Assembly: GCA_030532065.1 (NCBI GenBank)
Contig: JAUNLW010000006.1
Location: 1-64,000, forward strand
Source: Eubacteriales bacterium
GTDB lineage: Bacteria; Bacillota; Clostridia; Saccharofermentanales; DTU023
DNA: 64,000 nucleotides
Direction: 5' to 3'
Shown: piece after piece, positions 16,565 through 25,133 of the stretch
Position numbering within the stretch: position 1 is the stretch's first letter
Layout of the letters: the number at the start of each line of letters is the position of its first letter
Made by a program: the position numbers and the translations under genes
The notes under the pieces: generated by a model
The model's database searches: none
What the model was told of the DNA's origin: nothing
The model's input: only the letters and a program-made list of their open reading frames with translations

Positions 16565-16737
16565 TAAGTTTACCGAGAGAACTGAAAGATATGATTGAGT
16601 TCGAACAAGAAACCCCGTACCTTAAGGAAGGGGCGAGTCAAGAGCAACAAAAAGTATTCGATGCTTTTTTAGCTCGACTTCGTAATTCAACGGAGATCAC
16701 AGAAAATGAAACTTCAGTAGTAATAACCAACCACTAA
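16561..16737 (+). CDS. Small protein of unknown function, coupled to the metallopeptidase-tip fragment
   Basis: 58 residues starting at GTG in the GTGA overlap with the previous stop. Sequence begins MISLPRELKDMIEFEQETPY and is acidic and helical. The coupling and small size fit an immunity-type or accessory protein for the HExxH domain. No family is recognised, and the role is inferred from position only. Confidence 0.5.
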   Translation: MISLPRELKDMIEFEQETPYLKEGASQEQQKVFDAFLARLRNSTEITENETSVVITNH

Positions 16738-16894
16738 ATTAACTAGCCTTTCAGAAAAGTTTCAAACTGCGCGGGGGAGACCTCGCTTTTTATTACCAAA
16801 AAGCTGCGGTAACGGCTTTTGGAATACAAGGAAAGGAGGGAGAACCTAATGGCCTTAACATAAAAGGTAAGGTAGGTGATCCAGCCAATCTTGA

Positions 16895-17440
16895 CAGCTC
16901 GTAACAGACGAGCGTGGCATAGAGTGGGATGGCCTAACTTCGAAATGGACTGTTAAAGAGGCTTGGAGGAGTCTTGAAGAAACTTTTACCGAGACATCTG
17001 CGCACTATTTGCTTTATCGGTATGGTATAACGAAAAAATTGGCCCCGTCTTACGCAAAAGAATTAGTGACTAACCTCCCGAGGTTAAAGAGACTTAGTAA
17101 ATATTCCGAGTGTAACACTATGCAAGACTTCGGAGAATTGGCTTTTGCTGAAAGGAAAAATGGATCTGGCGCAAATTGGATGCAGCTGTCGAGACAAATG
17201 AAAAAGATAGACTTGCCAGACGGGTATTATGAGCAATATCACCCATACATCAAAAGTCATGAATCTGAGTTATTGGATATGTTTTTAGAAAATATGCCGG
17301 GCTTTGAAAACTATAAGACTAGTATGGAATCTGATGTGAAAAATGCCATGAATAAGAATAGACTATTACTAAGCGAGAATGAGCAAACAGTTTACTACGG
17401 TGTGATGGCTTGTGCGATGCAGAGGGAGGGGATCAGGTGA
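16895..17440 (+). pseudogene. 5'-truncated ORF of unknown family
   Basis: The frame is open from 16895. The in-frame upstream reads GIEWDGLTSKWTVKEAW and continues smoothly into LYRYGITKKLAPSYAK, so coding content extends before the first possible start (TTG 17009). Good start and ribosome site are missing, which suggests a lost 5' end. The 150-plus visible residues are charged and helical. I recognise no family. A small gene overlaps the stop with GTGA. This copies the layout of the preceding cassette: a fragment followed by a coupled small gene. Confidence 0.5.
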
Positions 17441-17634
17441 TTTATATCCCTAGGGACTGGCTTAATAATAAAGAAAATGAACCAGAAGTTAGAGAGTTAA
17501 TTTCTACTGTTTTAGGTTGTTTCAACTTTTCTGCATCTAAGAATGATAATGAGGCTTTTGTAAAGGCGCGTTTGAAAGAACTAGGTGAAGAAAAGATTTT
17601 ACAGGAACTTAGCAACGGTTCTTTCGCTTCATAG
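17437..17634 (+). CDS. Small protein, coupled to the truncated ORF
   Basis: 65 residues starting at GTG within the GTGA overlap with the preceding stop, with GGGAGGGG upstream. The start MIYIPRDWLNNKENEPEVRE is followed by a helical region, LKELGEEKILQELSNG. No family is recognised. As for the earlier coupled gene, an immunity or accessory role is possible only by analogy. Confidence 0.55.
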   Translation: MIYIPRDWLNNKENEPEVRELISTVLGCFNFSASKNDNEAFVKARLKELGEEKILQELSNGSFAS

Positions 17635-17665
17635 AAAGTTGTACTGTTTAACTACGGAGAAGACA

Positions 17666-17842
17666 ATGCTGGAACCTAAATTTGTGCCATTTATAACTGA
17701 TAAAACGGCGAAAACGCCACACGGCGTAGAATATTCTGTTTTGCTTGAAACCGCACCAGAAGAACTCAAGGAAGAGTATCACAAACTGATAAAAAGCCAA
17801 GATGAGGAGGCTGCTAAAGGCAAACCTATTAGCATGTTTTAG
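17666..17842 (+). CDS. Small protein of unknown function
   Basis: 58 residues: MLEPKFVPFITDKTAKTPHG at the N-terminus, a helical KEEYHKLIKSQDEEAAKG segment, and MF at the end. CGGAGAAG precedes the ATG. It lies 31 bases after the previous small gene and ahead of a clear terminator, so the three ORFs probably share a transcript. No family is recognised. Confidence 0.5.
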   Translation: MLEPKFVPFITDKTAKTPHGVEYSVLLETAPEELKEEYHKLIKSQDEEAAKGKPISMF

Positions 17843-17872
17843 CCTACCAATTTTTATAATCTGTAAATTAAC

Positions 17873-17898
17873 TAGCAGCCAACCGGCTGCTTTTTCTT
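17873..17898 (+). terminator. Intrinsic terminator ending the island ORFs
   Basis: GCAGCC-AACC-GGCTGC followed by TTTTTCTTTTTG. It is a classic hairpin with a long T-tract. Confidence 0.9.
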
Positions 17899-17986
17899 TT
17901 TGATGTTTGATCAAGTCCCTATAAATTCTGTGGCTGCGGTCAGGATAAAACTCCGTGTTAAAATAGAACAAAAAAGGGAGGTTAAT

Positions 17987-18508
17987 ATGGATATTTTTGA
18001 AGTGATGGCTAATAGACGTTCTTGCCGTAAGTTTAGTGAGGAAAAAGTAGCGAGGGCAGAGCTGGAAAAGATTGTTTTGGCTGGTCAAGAAGCGCCGACT
18101 GCCATGAACAAACAGAATTTACGCTTTACCGTATTGAGGAAGCAGGAAGATATAGCCAAGTTACAAACTGCTCTGGCTAAGGCTCTGGACCGCCCAGATT
18201 ACCTCGGTTTCTACAATGCCCCCAATATGATCTTGGTTTCCGGGCCGAAGGATTCTATAAATATATTTGCTGATACAGGCTGTGCCATGCAAAATATGAT
18301 GCTGGCTGCAAGTGCCTTGGGATTGGGTTCCTGCTGGATCAACCAGTTCCGTGAGCATTGTGAGCATGAAGCTGTGCGTGACTTGCTCAAAGCATTTAAG
18401 ATACCAGAAGACCACTTCGTTGCCGCAGGCTTAGTGGTTGGTAAACCTCAGAACGGTCAGGGTTGGGGTGAGCGTGCCAACTCATCTGAGGTCCAGTGGA
18501 TCGAGTAA
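17987..18508 (+). CDS. Nitroreductase family protein
   Basis: 173 residues. MDIFEVMANRRSCRKFSEE starts at the FMN-phosphate motif (RRS), as in minimal nitroreductases. APTAMNKQNLRF is the flavin-binding loop and ADTGCAMQNMMLAASALGLG the dimer helix, followed by SCWI. It is a different subfamily from the protein at 3.1 kb. GGGAGG precedes the ATG. It lies just after the island and appears to be a core gene. The substrate is unknown. Confidence 0.88.
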   Translation: MDIFEVMANRRSCRKFSEEKVARAELEKIVLAGQEAPTAMNKQNLRFTVLRKQEDIAKLQTALAKALDRPDYLGFYNAPNMILVSGPKDSINIFADTGCAMQNMMLAASALGLGSCWINQFREHCEHEAVRDLLKAFKIPEDHFVAAGLVVGKPQNGQGWGERANSSEVQWIE

Positions 18509-18658
18509 ATAATTTTAGTCCGAATCGGTAAACTCTGGCTCGCAGGCTTAGTCTAATCACGGGTAAGTATTTTCATAGCCAGGATTTTATCCCGGCCAGA
18601 CGGCAGGGAAGCCGGTCCTGGAATTTATCGGGCTGCGGAAACTCGTAAGCTGCATTTG
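18509..18658. other. Intergenic region after the nitroreductase
   Basis: No ORF with coding character. There are small inverted repeats rich in CCGG/GCCGG around 18590-18620. I see no named motif. Confidence 0.5.
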
Positions 18659-18693
18659 CAAAAAAACACCTGGCCTTCTCAGAAAGCCAGGTG
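18659..18693 (-). terminator. Terminator of the methionine gamma-lyase gene
   Basis: On the minus strand CACCTGGC-loop-GCCAGGTG is followed by TTTTTTTGC. Strong stem and T-tract, about 110 bases past the stop codon. Confidence 0.9.
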
Positions 18694-18805
18694 AATATTC
18701 TCGATTGGGAGATTTTTTCTGAAGAGTTTAAGCTGAAGACTTAAGAGTCTTACAGTGCATAAATTAATACTTCTCTACGCAGAGAGATTGCGATAGGCGA
18801 CAAAC

Positions 18806-19990
18806 TTAGATCTGATTTAAGGCTTGCTCTAAGTCAGCGATGACATCTTCCGGTGCTTCTAAGCCCACGGAGAGACGGATTAGGCTTTCGCTGATGCCAG
18901 CGTCGGCCAGCTCTTCCGGACCATAAGTGGAGTGAGTCATAGAGGCTGGATGTTGGATAAGGGTCTCGCAGTCACCCAGAGAGACAGCCAGGCGGCAGAG
19001 CTTGCAGGAGTTGATAAACTTCTCGCTCTCTTCCTTGGTGGCGTTTAGCTCAAAGGCCATCATGGCGCCATACTGTGACATCTGACGAGTTGCCAGGTCG
19101 TGTTGTGGATGGGATTTGAGGCCGGGGAAGTAAACCACCTTTATCTTTGGATGGTTTTCCAGGAATTCGGCTACCTTCATGGCGCTGGAGCAATGGCGAT
19201 CCATGCGCAGAGGCAAGGTCTTGATACCACGGCGGATGAGCCAGGCTTCAAATGGGCCAAGGACTGCGCCGTTAAAATAACGTAAACCCTTGGTTTGGAC
19301 GTCAGCGATCAATTCCTGGCGACCAACTACTGCTCCGGCAATGACGTCGCCATGACCATTCAGGTACTTAGTAGTGGAGTGCAGGACAATGTCTGCGCCC
19401 AAGTCGATTGGCCTTTGTAGATAAGGTGTAGCAAAGGTGTTGTCTACTACGATCAGGATCTCAGGATTATAGTCATGAGCGGCCTTGGCGACAGCAGCGA
19501 TATCGATAAGCTTAAGATTGGGGTTGGCCGGAGTCTCTAAATAGATCATCTTAGTCTTGGGCGACAGCAGTTTTTCCAGGCTGGCAGGGTCGGCCAGATC
19601 AGTGAAGTCTACCTGTACGCCATATTGGGGGAGACCTTGCTCGAAGAGCTCAAAGGTGCAACCGTACAGAGTCTTGTCAGCTATTAGCTGAGCTCCGGAA
19701 CTGAGGAAACTCCAAATGACGGCAGTTACTGCGCCCATGCCGGAGCTGAAGCATACACCGGCTTCCGCGTTTTCCAGGTCTGCAATGCACATAGCCAGCT
19801 CACGAGAGTTGGGGTTGTCGATCCTGGTGTAGAAGAATCCGTCCTGCTCGCCGGCAAAGAGTTTGGCACCGTGAGCAGCGTTCTCAAAGACAAAGGTAGA
19901 AGTTTGATAGATGGGGGTAACCAGTGGGTCACAGAGAGTCTTATCCACTTTGTGTCCGTGGATAGCCCGGGTATTAAAGTTTTCTTGCAT
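18806..19990 (-). CDS. Methionine gamma-lyase (Cys/Met PLP-dependent family)
   Basis: 394 residues, the usual length for the family. The motif STTKYLNGHGDVIAG has the PLP-binding Lys (about residue 206), and YTRIDNPN is the phosphate loop from the neighbouring subunit. LYGCTFELFEQG keeps the active-site Cys typical of methionine gamma-lyases, which separates them from cystathionine synthases and lyases. The expected reaction is L-methionine to methanethiol, 2-oxobutyrate and ammonia. AAAGGAG precedes the ATG. Promoter and repeat elements lie upstream. Cystathionine gamma-lyase or O-acetylhomoserine sulfhydrylase are the alternatives. Confidence 0.85.
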   Translation of the reverse strand: MQENFNTRAIHGHKVDKTLCDPLVTPIYQTSTFVFENAAHGAKLFAGEQDGFFYTRIDNPNSRELAMCIADLENAEAGVCFSSGMGAVTAVIWSFLSSGAQLIADKTLYGCTFELFEQGLPQYGVQVDFTDLADPASLEKLLSPKTKMIYLETPANPNLKLIDIAAVAKAAHDYNPEILIVVDNTFATPYLQRPIDLGADIVLHSTTKYLNGHGDVIAGAVVGRQELIADVQTKGLRYFNGAVLGPFEAWLIRRGIKTLPLRMDRHCSSAMKVAEFLENHPKIKVVYFPGLKSHPQHDLATRQMSQYGAMMAFELNATKEESEKFINSCKLCRLAVSLGDCETLIQHPASMTHSTYGPEELADAGISESLIRLSVGLEAPEDVIADLEQALNQI

Positions 19991-20010
19991 CGTTTTCTCC
20001 TTTATGACAA

Positions 20011-20090
20011 CAAGCTGGCCTGGTGGCTCAGCTGCTGCTTAGCTTGGATTCTGCCCTCATTATAACAGGAGTCCAAGCTGGCCTGGTGGC
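20011..20090 (-). promoter_or_regulatory. Promoter with two 17-bp direct repeats before methionine gamma-lyase
   Basis: On the minus strand TGTTATAAT (20067-20059) is a perfect extended -10. The 17-mer GCCACCAGGCCAGCTTG occurs at 20090-20074, over the -35 position, and again at 20027-20011, in the leader about 25-41 bases downstream of the expected start. Two identical copies around a promoter suggest binding sites of a regulator, perhaps with looping. No known riboswitch motif is visible in the leader. Confidence 0.6.
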
Positions 20091-20098
20091 GGAATGAC

Positions 20099-20812
20099 TT
20101 AGAGTTTTAGTGTCTTAAAGCTCTCGATTAGTTCCTCTATTTCCTCTTCGAGATACTCGTTTTCCTGACGTAACTCTGAAGCAGTCATTTCCAGCCAAGA
20201 TTTACTTTTGCGTTTGGCCTGACTAAGCTTAGTTTTTTCTGCAGTGATTGTGCTCTTTTTCTCTGCTGCGGCTGTTTCCTTGCTTAAGTCCGGCTGATTG
20301 CTTGCTTGAGGCGCTTTTGCGCTATTTTCCACCACTTGTTTGGCGCTGACAGATTCCATCTCTGCCGCTTGCCTGTTGGTGGAATTTATGGAGCTGATTA
20401 CTTGCTCTGTTTTGTTATTATCCTCAAATTGTGACTGCCTTGTTCTGGCAGACTGATCGCGGTTCTTAGGTCCGTTGTTATTACGGTAACGCTGCTCACG
20501 CTTTTTTCCGCCTTGCTTGGAACGGTGGTTGGCAGCTTTCCCTTTACCGCGATTGTCGTTACGCTCGCGATTGTTGCCTTTGCGCTCGCCAGCTTTTTTG
20601 TTATCTGATGTCGGTCTGGGACTGCCGGATTTGCGATTGCCGGCTTTTTGTCTGCTGGCAGGCTTAGCGTTATTGCGTTTGCGGGCGTCATCACGCGTGC
20701 GCTGGGGCTTTTTGCTGTTAGGCTTAGAGCCTTTGCCGACATTTTCCTGACCAAAGTCGCGGACCTTCGTTTCACGCGTATTTTTGTATTCTTTAGCTGC
20801 TTGTTCGCCCAT
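20099..20812 (-). CDS. Highly basic disordered protein with C-terminal coiled coil
   Basis: 237 residues. About residues 1-145 are dominated by Lys, Arg, Asn and Gly (for example DDARKRNNAKPASRQK), and read as intrinsically disordered and nucleic-acid binding. A Ser/Glu-rich middle follows. The last 35 residues form a helical, strongly acidic coiled coil (LRQENEYLEEEIEELIESF). I see no enzyme motif. It begins three bases after the stop of the nicotinamidase gene and has GAGGAG upstream, so the two are one operon. It may be an RNA-binding or condensate-forming protein, which is inference. Confidence 0.7.
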   Translation of the reverse strand: MGEQAAKEYKNTRETKVRDFGQENVGKGSKPNSKKPQRTRDDARKRNNAKPASRQKAGNRKSGSPRPTSDNKKAGERKGNNRERNDNRGKGKAANHRSKQGGKKREQRYRNNNGPKNRDQSARTRQSQFEDNNKTEQVISSINSTNRQAAEMESVSAKQVVENSAKAPQASNQPDLSKETAAAEKKSTITAEKTKLSQAKRKSKSWLEMTASELRQENEYLEEEIEELIESFKTLKL

Positions 20813-20815
20813 CGT

Positions 20816-21400
20816 CTATTGCTCCTCACCAATGATGGTGATGCCTTGACGGCGCAGGTCAGCCAAATTCTTTTGGTGTTGCTCCAGATCGACAAAGGCG
20901 AGGCCAGGACTAAGGAGACTTACGTTGAAGCCGGCTTTGTTTAAAGCCAAGACTGTTTCGCGCACGCAAAACTCACTGGCAATACCAGCCACAACTACGT
21001 CCTGAGGCAGTATCTCATGTAAAACCTGTCCGGCAGCGTTTTTGGCTTCAAAAGCGGAGTATTCTTCTACCAGATCGTCTACGCCCTTATAAAAGATATT
21101 TTCTTGGCTGGGCTTTTGACTCTCAGAGGAGATCTTGCGCTCAAAGTTTTTGTCCAACTCGGCTCCGGGGGTGTTCTGGACGCAGTGAGGCGGCCAGGTT
21201 CCACCGTGTTCCAGGAAACTGTGGTTTTCCGGGCTATGCCAATCCGCTGAATAGCAGACTTGGAGATCGGGATGTTCATTGATGAAATCAGTGATAAAGT
21301 CGACGGCCTCGTGTGAGTGCTGACAGGCCAGACTGCCCTCGACAAAGTCGTACTGGCAATCCACCACTACCAGGGCGGTGGGGGAAACTGATTCAGGCAT
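20816..21400 (-). CDS. pncA: Nicotinamidase-like isochorismatase-fold hydrolase
   Basis: 194 residues. The catalytic triad of nicotinamidases is visible as D14 in VVDCQYDF, K105 in FYKGVDD and C145 in GIASEFCV. The metal ligands are in the loop with D53, H55 and H60 ([11 protein letters not shown]). The [13 protein letters not shown] motif completes the PncA pattern. It converts nicotinamide to nicotinate for NAD salvage. AAAGGA precedes the ATG. It is the first gene of a pair with the basic disordered protein. Confidence 0.9.
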   Translation of the reverse strand: MPESVSPTALVVVDCQYDFVEGSLACQHSHEAVDFITDFINEHPDLQVCYSADWHSPENHSFLEHGGTWPPHCVQNTPGAELDKNFERKISSESQKPSQENIFYKGVDDLVEEYSAFEAKNAAGQVLHEILPQDVVVAGIASEFCVRETVLALNKAGFNVSLLSPGLAFVDLEQHQKNLADLRRQGITIIGEEQ

Positions 21401-21451
21401 AGCAAATCCTTTCTTATGGCAAGAGCCGCAAGGCTACTTGCCGGCGATTAT

Positions 21452-22774
21452 CTACAGGTTAGAAGCCAGCGGCTGTTCGGCGTCGGCTTTTTCTGCTTGC
21501 TCTTGGCGGGTACAGAGTTCTGGCTCGGCTTCACCTCTTACGACCTTACCGTTGATAATGACTTTAGCGACTTCTCCGTTAGAGGGGAGATTGTACATGA
21601 GGTCTAAGAGAAGTTTTTCCATGATTGCGCGCAGAGCGCGGGCACCGGTCTTCATCTCCAGAGCTTCGTTGGCGATGGCCTTCAAAGCGTCATCGGTGAA
21701 GTCCAGCTCTACATCGTCAAAGGCAAAAAGCTGCTGGTACTGCTTGACCAGAGCATTCTTAGGCTCAGCCAGGATACGTACCAGTGCTGCTTCATCTAAG
21801 GCTTCCAAGGTAGTGATTACAGGAACACGACCTATAAATTCGGGGATCATGCCAAATTTGAGCAGATCTTCCGGCAGTACTTGAGCCAGGAGTTGACTCT
21901 CGCTAAGATCTTCTTTGCTTAGCAGCTTGGAACCAAAGCCCATGGTTTTTTCGGCCACACGGCGTTCGATTAGTTTATCCAAACCGGAGAACGCGCCGCC
22001 CAGGATGAAAAGAATTTTACTGGTGTCGATCTGAATAAAGTCTTGATGTGGGTGTTTACGACCACCCTGAGGCGGAACGTTGGCGATGCTACCTTCAATA
22101 ATTTTTAAGAGGGCCTGTTGCACACCTTCGCCACTTACATCTCTGGTAATAGAGGGGTTATCGGATTTACGGGAGAGTTTATCAATCTCGTCAATATAGA
22201 TGATGCCTCGCTCGGCGGCCTCAATATCAAAGTCGGCGTTTTGGATCAGGCGGAGCAGGATGTTTTCTACGTCTTCGCCCACGTAACCGGCTTCCGTGAG
22301 CGCGGTGGCGTCAGCGATAGCGAAGGGAACATCCAGAAGCTTGGCCAAAGTCTGAGCCAGGAGCGTTTTACCGCTGCCGCTGGGGCCCAAAAGCAAGATG
22401 TTGGACTTCTGGATTTCCAGCAATTCTGGGTTGATATCTCCCTCAAACATAATGCGTTTGTAGTGGTTATAAACTGCGACGGACAAGACCTTCTTGGCGT
22501 TATCTTGGCCAATTACATAGTCATCCAGGGCCTTGCGGATATCTCGCGGAGTCATGAGATTTAACCCTGCTGCTTTTTCTTTGCGGCGAGTTTCGCTGCG
22601 ATAGGCCAGGTCGCTGGAAAGAATCTCATGCGACAGCTCCACGCACTCATTACAGATATAGACACCGGGACCGGCGATCAGGCGATCCACCTCATCTTCT
22701 GTTTTACCACAGAAAGAGCAGGTGAGGGGGGGTCTGTTACCTCTGCCGGGTCTGAGATTATTATTGTTAGCCAT
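21452..22774 (-). CDS. clpX: ATP-dependent protease ATP-binding subunit ClpX
   Basis: 440 residues. The N-terminal zinc-binding domain has CSFCGK and YICNECVEL. Walker A is [12 protein letters not shown], Walker B is [11 protein letters not shown], and a sensor-2 helix [14 protein letters not shown] lies near residue 400. The pore loop region is GYVGED. The hexamer unfolds substrates and feeds ClpP. It follows clpP directly (its ATG is next to the clpP stop), and the tig-clpP-clpX order is the standard one. Confidence 0.97.
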   Translation of the reverse strand: MANNNNLRPGRGNRPPLTCSFCGKTEDEVDRLIAGPGVYICNECVELSHEILSSDLAYRSETRRKEKAAGLNLMTPRDIRKALDDYVIGQDNAKKVLSVAVYNHYKRIMFEGDINPELLEIQKSNILLLGPSGSGKTLLAQTLAKLLDVPFAIADATALTEAGYVGEDVENILLRLIQNADFDIEAAERGIIYIDEIDKLSRKSDNPSITRDVSGEGVQQALLKIIEGSIANVPPQGGRKHPHQDFIQIDTSKILFILGGAFSGLDKLIERRVAEKTMGFGSKLLSKEDLSESQLLAQVLPEDLLKFGMIPEFIGRVPVITTLEALDEAALVRILAEPKNALVKQYQQLFAFDDVELDFTDDALKAIANEALEMKTGARALRAIMEKLLLDLMYNLPSNGEVAKVIINGKVVRGEAEPELCTRQEQAEKADAEQPLASNL

Positions 22775-23383
22775 CTAGCTGCGTTTCTCCATAATTTCGT
22801 CAATTAAGCCATAAGCCTTGGCCTCTTCAGCATCCAGCCAATAGTTACGATCAGTATCTCGCTCAATTTCTTCCAGGCTCTTGCCGGTTTGTTCGGCTAA
22901 AATCTCATTGAGTTTTTGCTTGGTGCGGAGGATACGGCGGGCGTCGATCTCAATATCAGAAGCCTGGCCTTGAGCGCCACCCAGAGGCTGGTGGATCATG
23001 ATCTCAGCATTGGGGAGCGCGTAACGTTTACCCCTGGTGCCGGCTGCAAGTAACACTGCCCCCATGCTGGCGGCCATGCCCACACAAATGGTCTGCACGT
23101 CAGGCTTGATATAGCGCATGGTATCAAAGATCATCAGACCGGAGGCTACCTCGCCGCCGGGACTGTTTATATAAAACTGGATGTCTTTGTCGGGATCTTC
23201 TGACTCTAAGAAGAGCAACTGAGCCATGATCAATGATGCTGTGACCTGGTTTACTTCTTCGGAGAGAATAATGATCCGCTCTTTCAAGAGGCGGGAATAT
23301 ATATCGTAGGAACGTTCACCATGACTGGTTTGTTCAATAACCATGGGAACTAAGCTGTTATAAAATTTGGACTGATTTTGCAT
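22775..23383 (-). CDS. clpP: ATP-dependent Clp protease proteolytic subunit
   Basis: 202 residues. The catalytic S106 is in [12 protein letters not shown] and H131 in [10 protein letters not shown], with Asp in the later helix. The [13 protein letters not shown] and [13 protein letters not shown] segments are characteristic. It forms the tetradecameric peptidase chamber with ClpX. It sits 117 bases after the trigger-factor stop with a hairpin between. Confidence 0.97.
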   Translation of the reverse strand: MQNQSKFYNSLVPMVIEQTSHGERSYDIYSRLLKERIIILSEEVNQVTASLIMAQLLFLESEDPDKDIQFYINSPGGEVASGLMIFDTMRYIKPDVQTICVGMAASMGAVLLAAGTRGKRYALPNAEIMIHQPLGGAQGQASDIEIDARRILRTKQKLNEILAEQTGKSLEEIERDTDRNYWLDAEEAKAYGLIDEIMEKRS

Positions 23384-23432
23384 ATCTCTTTCCTTTCAGA
23401 TCTTGCAAGTATTACTCCGTCTCCTTTTAAGT

Positions 23433-23461
23433 AAAGGCCAAGATATAAGATCCTGGCCTTT
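23433..23461 (-). other. Intercistronic hairpin between tig and clpP
   Basis: On the minus strand AAAGGCCA-loop-TGGCCTTT can pair with a small internal loop. It lacks a clear T-tract. It may give partial termination or mRNA stability, or mark processing between tig and clpPX. Confidence 0.5.
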
Positions 23462-23500
23462 ACTCTGGTATCTATTATATACGACTCGACCAGGAGCGCG

Positions 23501-24904
23501 CTATTGGTCCTCACCCTGGTCTTCGACAGCCTTTTCGGCCGGCTCGTCAGTAGCTTCCGCGGCTTCTTCATCCGCGTCATCTTCTAAATCTTCATCCTCG
23601 TCTTCCGGTAGTTTATCAGTGGCTTCGGAATTTTCGCGGAGGAAGTCGGAGGCTTTATTGAGACGGACTTCTTCCTTAAATTGTTCTTCGTAGTCTTCAC
23701 CCAGATGTGACTTAAATTCGTCAACTTCCATGTCGTTGCGCTTGGCCAGGTCCTCAATCAATTCGTTGACTTCTTCCTGACTGGCTTCAAAGCCTTCGGC
23801 ATCGGCTACGGCCTCTAAGCTGAGATCATGCTTGATGGCTTCCAGAGCGGGAGTCTCGAGCTCTTTGAGCACTTGAGCTTCGGTCTGGCCCATCATCTGC
23901 AAATAATAGTCAAAGGGGATGCCATTGTAAGCCATGTAGTTACGTTGACGGTCTAAGAGACGATGAGCTTCGGCTTGAACCAGACGGTCAGAGATCTCAA
24001 ACTCGGCTTCTTTAGCAACTTGCTCCAAGATGCGTTGCAGGAACTCAGCATCTGCTTGACGCTTACGCTCAGCTTCCATCTCCTCGCGTTTTTGCTTGCG
24101 GTATTCTTCTACCGTATCGCAATCCTCGGAGATATCCTTGATGAAATCATCATCCAGCTCCGGTGTTTGGCGCTCTTTGATCTCGTGCAGGACGATATGG
24201 AAGACAGCAGCCTTGCCGGCCAATTCTTCGCTGTGATATTCCTCAGGGAAAGTTACATCAATGTCAAACTCTTCGCCAACGGAGTGGCCGATAATAGCTT
24301 CTTCAAAACCAGGGATGAATTGGCCGGAACCAATTTCTAAAGTGTAATTTTCTGCCTTGCCACCATCAAAAGGAACGCCATCTACGCTGCCCTCATAATC
24401 AATAACGACGTGGTCATCTTCCTTAACAGGACGGTCAGTGACCGGTACCAGGCGGGAAAGCTCAAAACGCTTGGCGTCTAAAGCTTGCGTGATCTCATCA
24501 TCAGTTACGCTGTCAGAAGGACGATAGGCGGTGAAGCCTTTGTAGTTACCCAGCCTGACTTGAGGTTTGAGCGCGTAGTCAGCAGTGAAAATCAGGCCCT
24601 TGTCCAAACCGATTTCCAGAATGTCCACGTCAGGACGAGAGTAGGGTTCTACTTCGTGCTCTTCCAGGGCTTTGCGATAATGAGGGTCTAAGAGGCTGTC
24701 GACGGCATCCTCGTAAAACACGCCCTCACCGTAATAATTAAGCACCATGGGGAAGGGAGCTTTACCTTTACGGAAACCGGGGATGGAAAAGCGCTGGCGA
24801 TTTTTGTGGTAGGCTTCTTCTATAGCCTTCCTAAAGTCGTTAGGTTCAACCTCGATGGTCAAACGACCGTTAGCGTTATCCAGCTTCTCAACTTTTGAAG
24901 CCAT
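23501..24904 (-). CDS. tig: Trigger factor chaperone with acidic C-terminal tail
   Basis: 467 residues. The N-terminal ribosome-binding domain includes FRKGKAPFPM near residue 45 (ribosome signature G-F-R-x-G-K). The FKBP-type prolyl isomerase domain is at about 150-240 (VIDYEGSVDGVPFDGG, FIPGFEEAIIG). The C-terminal chaperone arms follow. The tail beyond about residue 430 is almost all Asp and Glu with Ala. That tail is longer than usual and may tune binding to ribosomes. AGGAGG precedes the ATG. Confidence 0.96.
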   Translation of the reverse strand: MASKVEKLDNANGRLTIEVEPNDFRKAIEEAYHKNRQRFSIPGFRKGKAPFPMVLNYYGEGVFYEDAVDSLLDPHYRKALEEHEVEPYSRPDVDILEIGLDKGLIFTADYALKPQVRLGNYKGFTAYRPSDSVTDDEITQALDAKRFELSRLVPVTDRPVKEDDHVVIDYEGSVDGVPFDGGKAENYTLEIGSGQFIPGFEEAIIGHSVGEEFDIDVTFPEEYHSEELAGKAAVFHIVLHEIKERQTPELDDDFIKDISEDCDTVEEYRKQKREEMEAERKRQADAEFLQRILEQVAKEAEFEISDRLVQAEAHRLLDRQRNYMAYNGIPFDYYLQMMGQTEAQVLKELETPALEAIKHDLSLEAVADAEGFEASQEEVNELIEDLAKRNDMEVDEFKSHLGEDYEEQFKEEVRLNKASDFLRENSEATDKLPEDEDEDLEDDADEEAAEATDEPAEKAVEDQGEDQ

Positions 24905-24982
24905 AAATACCTCCTAAAACTTATACCCGTTCACGGGCTCAAAAATACTATATATTTCTCGTGACGATAAAATAACTAATGA

Positions 24983-25011
24983 AGTATAACATACGACCTT
25001 GCTAGATTCAA
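24983..25011 (-). promoter_or_regulatory. Promoter of tig-clpP-clpX
   Basis: On the minus strand TTGAAT and TATACT are spaced 17 bases. The start would fall about 70 bases before the tig ATG. Confidence 0.65.
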
Positions 25012-25133
25012 AATTCTAGTCAAGGTATAATATTAACGACTTTTATAACTTGAGCTAAGAAGCACTGTAACCCACCGACTAAAAATACAGGTTATAATGT
25101 ATGTAGATCAAGTTGCGCAAGAAAGGACCGGAT

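Larger units (their letters stand above)
16735..17876. repeat. 13-bp direct repeats flanking the second island cassette
   Basis: TAAATTAACTAGC occurs at 16735-16747 and 17864-17876. The 1.1 kb between holds the fragment at 16.9-17.4 kb and two small genes. The repeat could be a footprint of recombination that added the cassette, or chance. Confidence 0.5.
13208..17898. mobile_element. Decayed integrated phage-like island at tRNA-Arg
   Basis: From the tRNA 3' end to the terminator at 17.9 kb the content changes. The DNA is visibly more AT-rich, and an integrase remnant, phage-type repressor, HEPN-like protein, phage head-protein fragment and several tiny ORFs replace core genes. The integrase is unusable, and the capsid gene is a 3' fragment, so the element is a remnant. 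I did not find a second copy of the tRNA 3' end to mark the right boundary, so the right edge is a guess from gene content. Confidence 0.7.
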
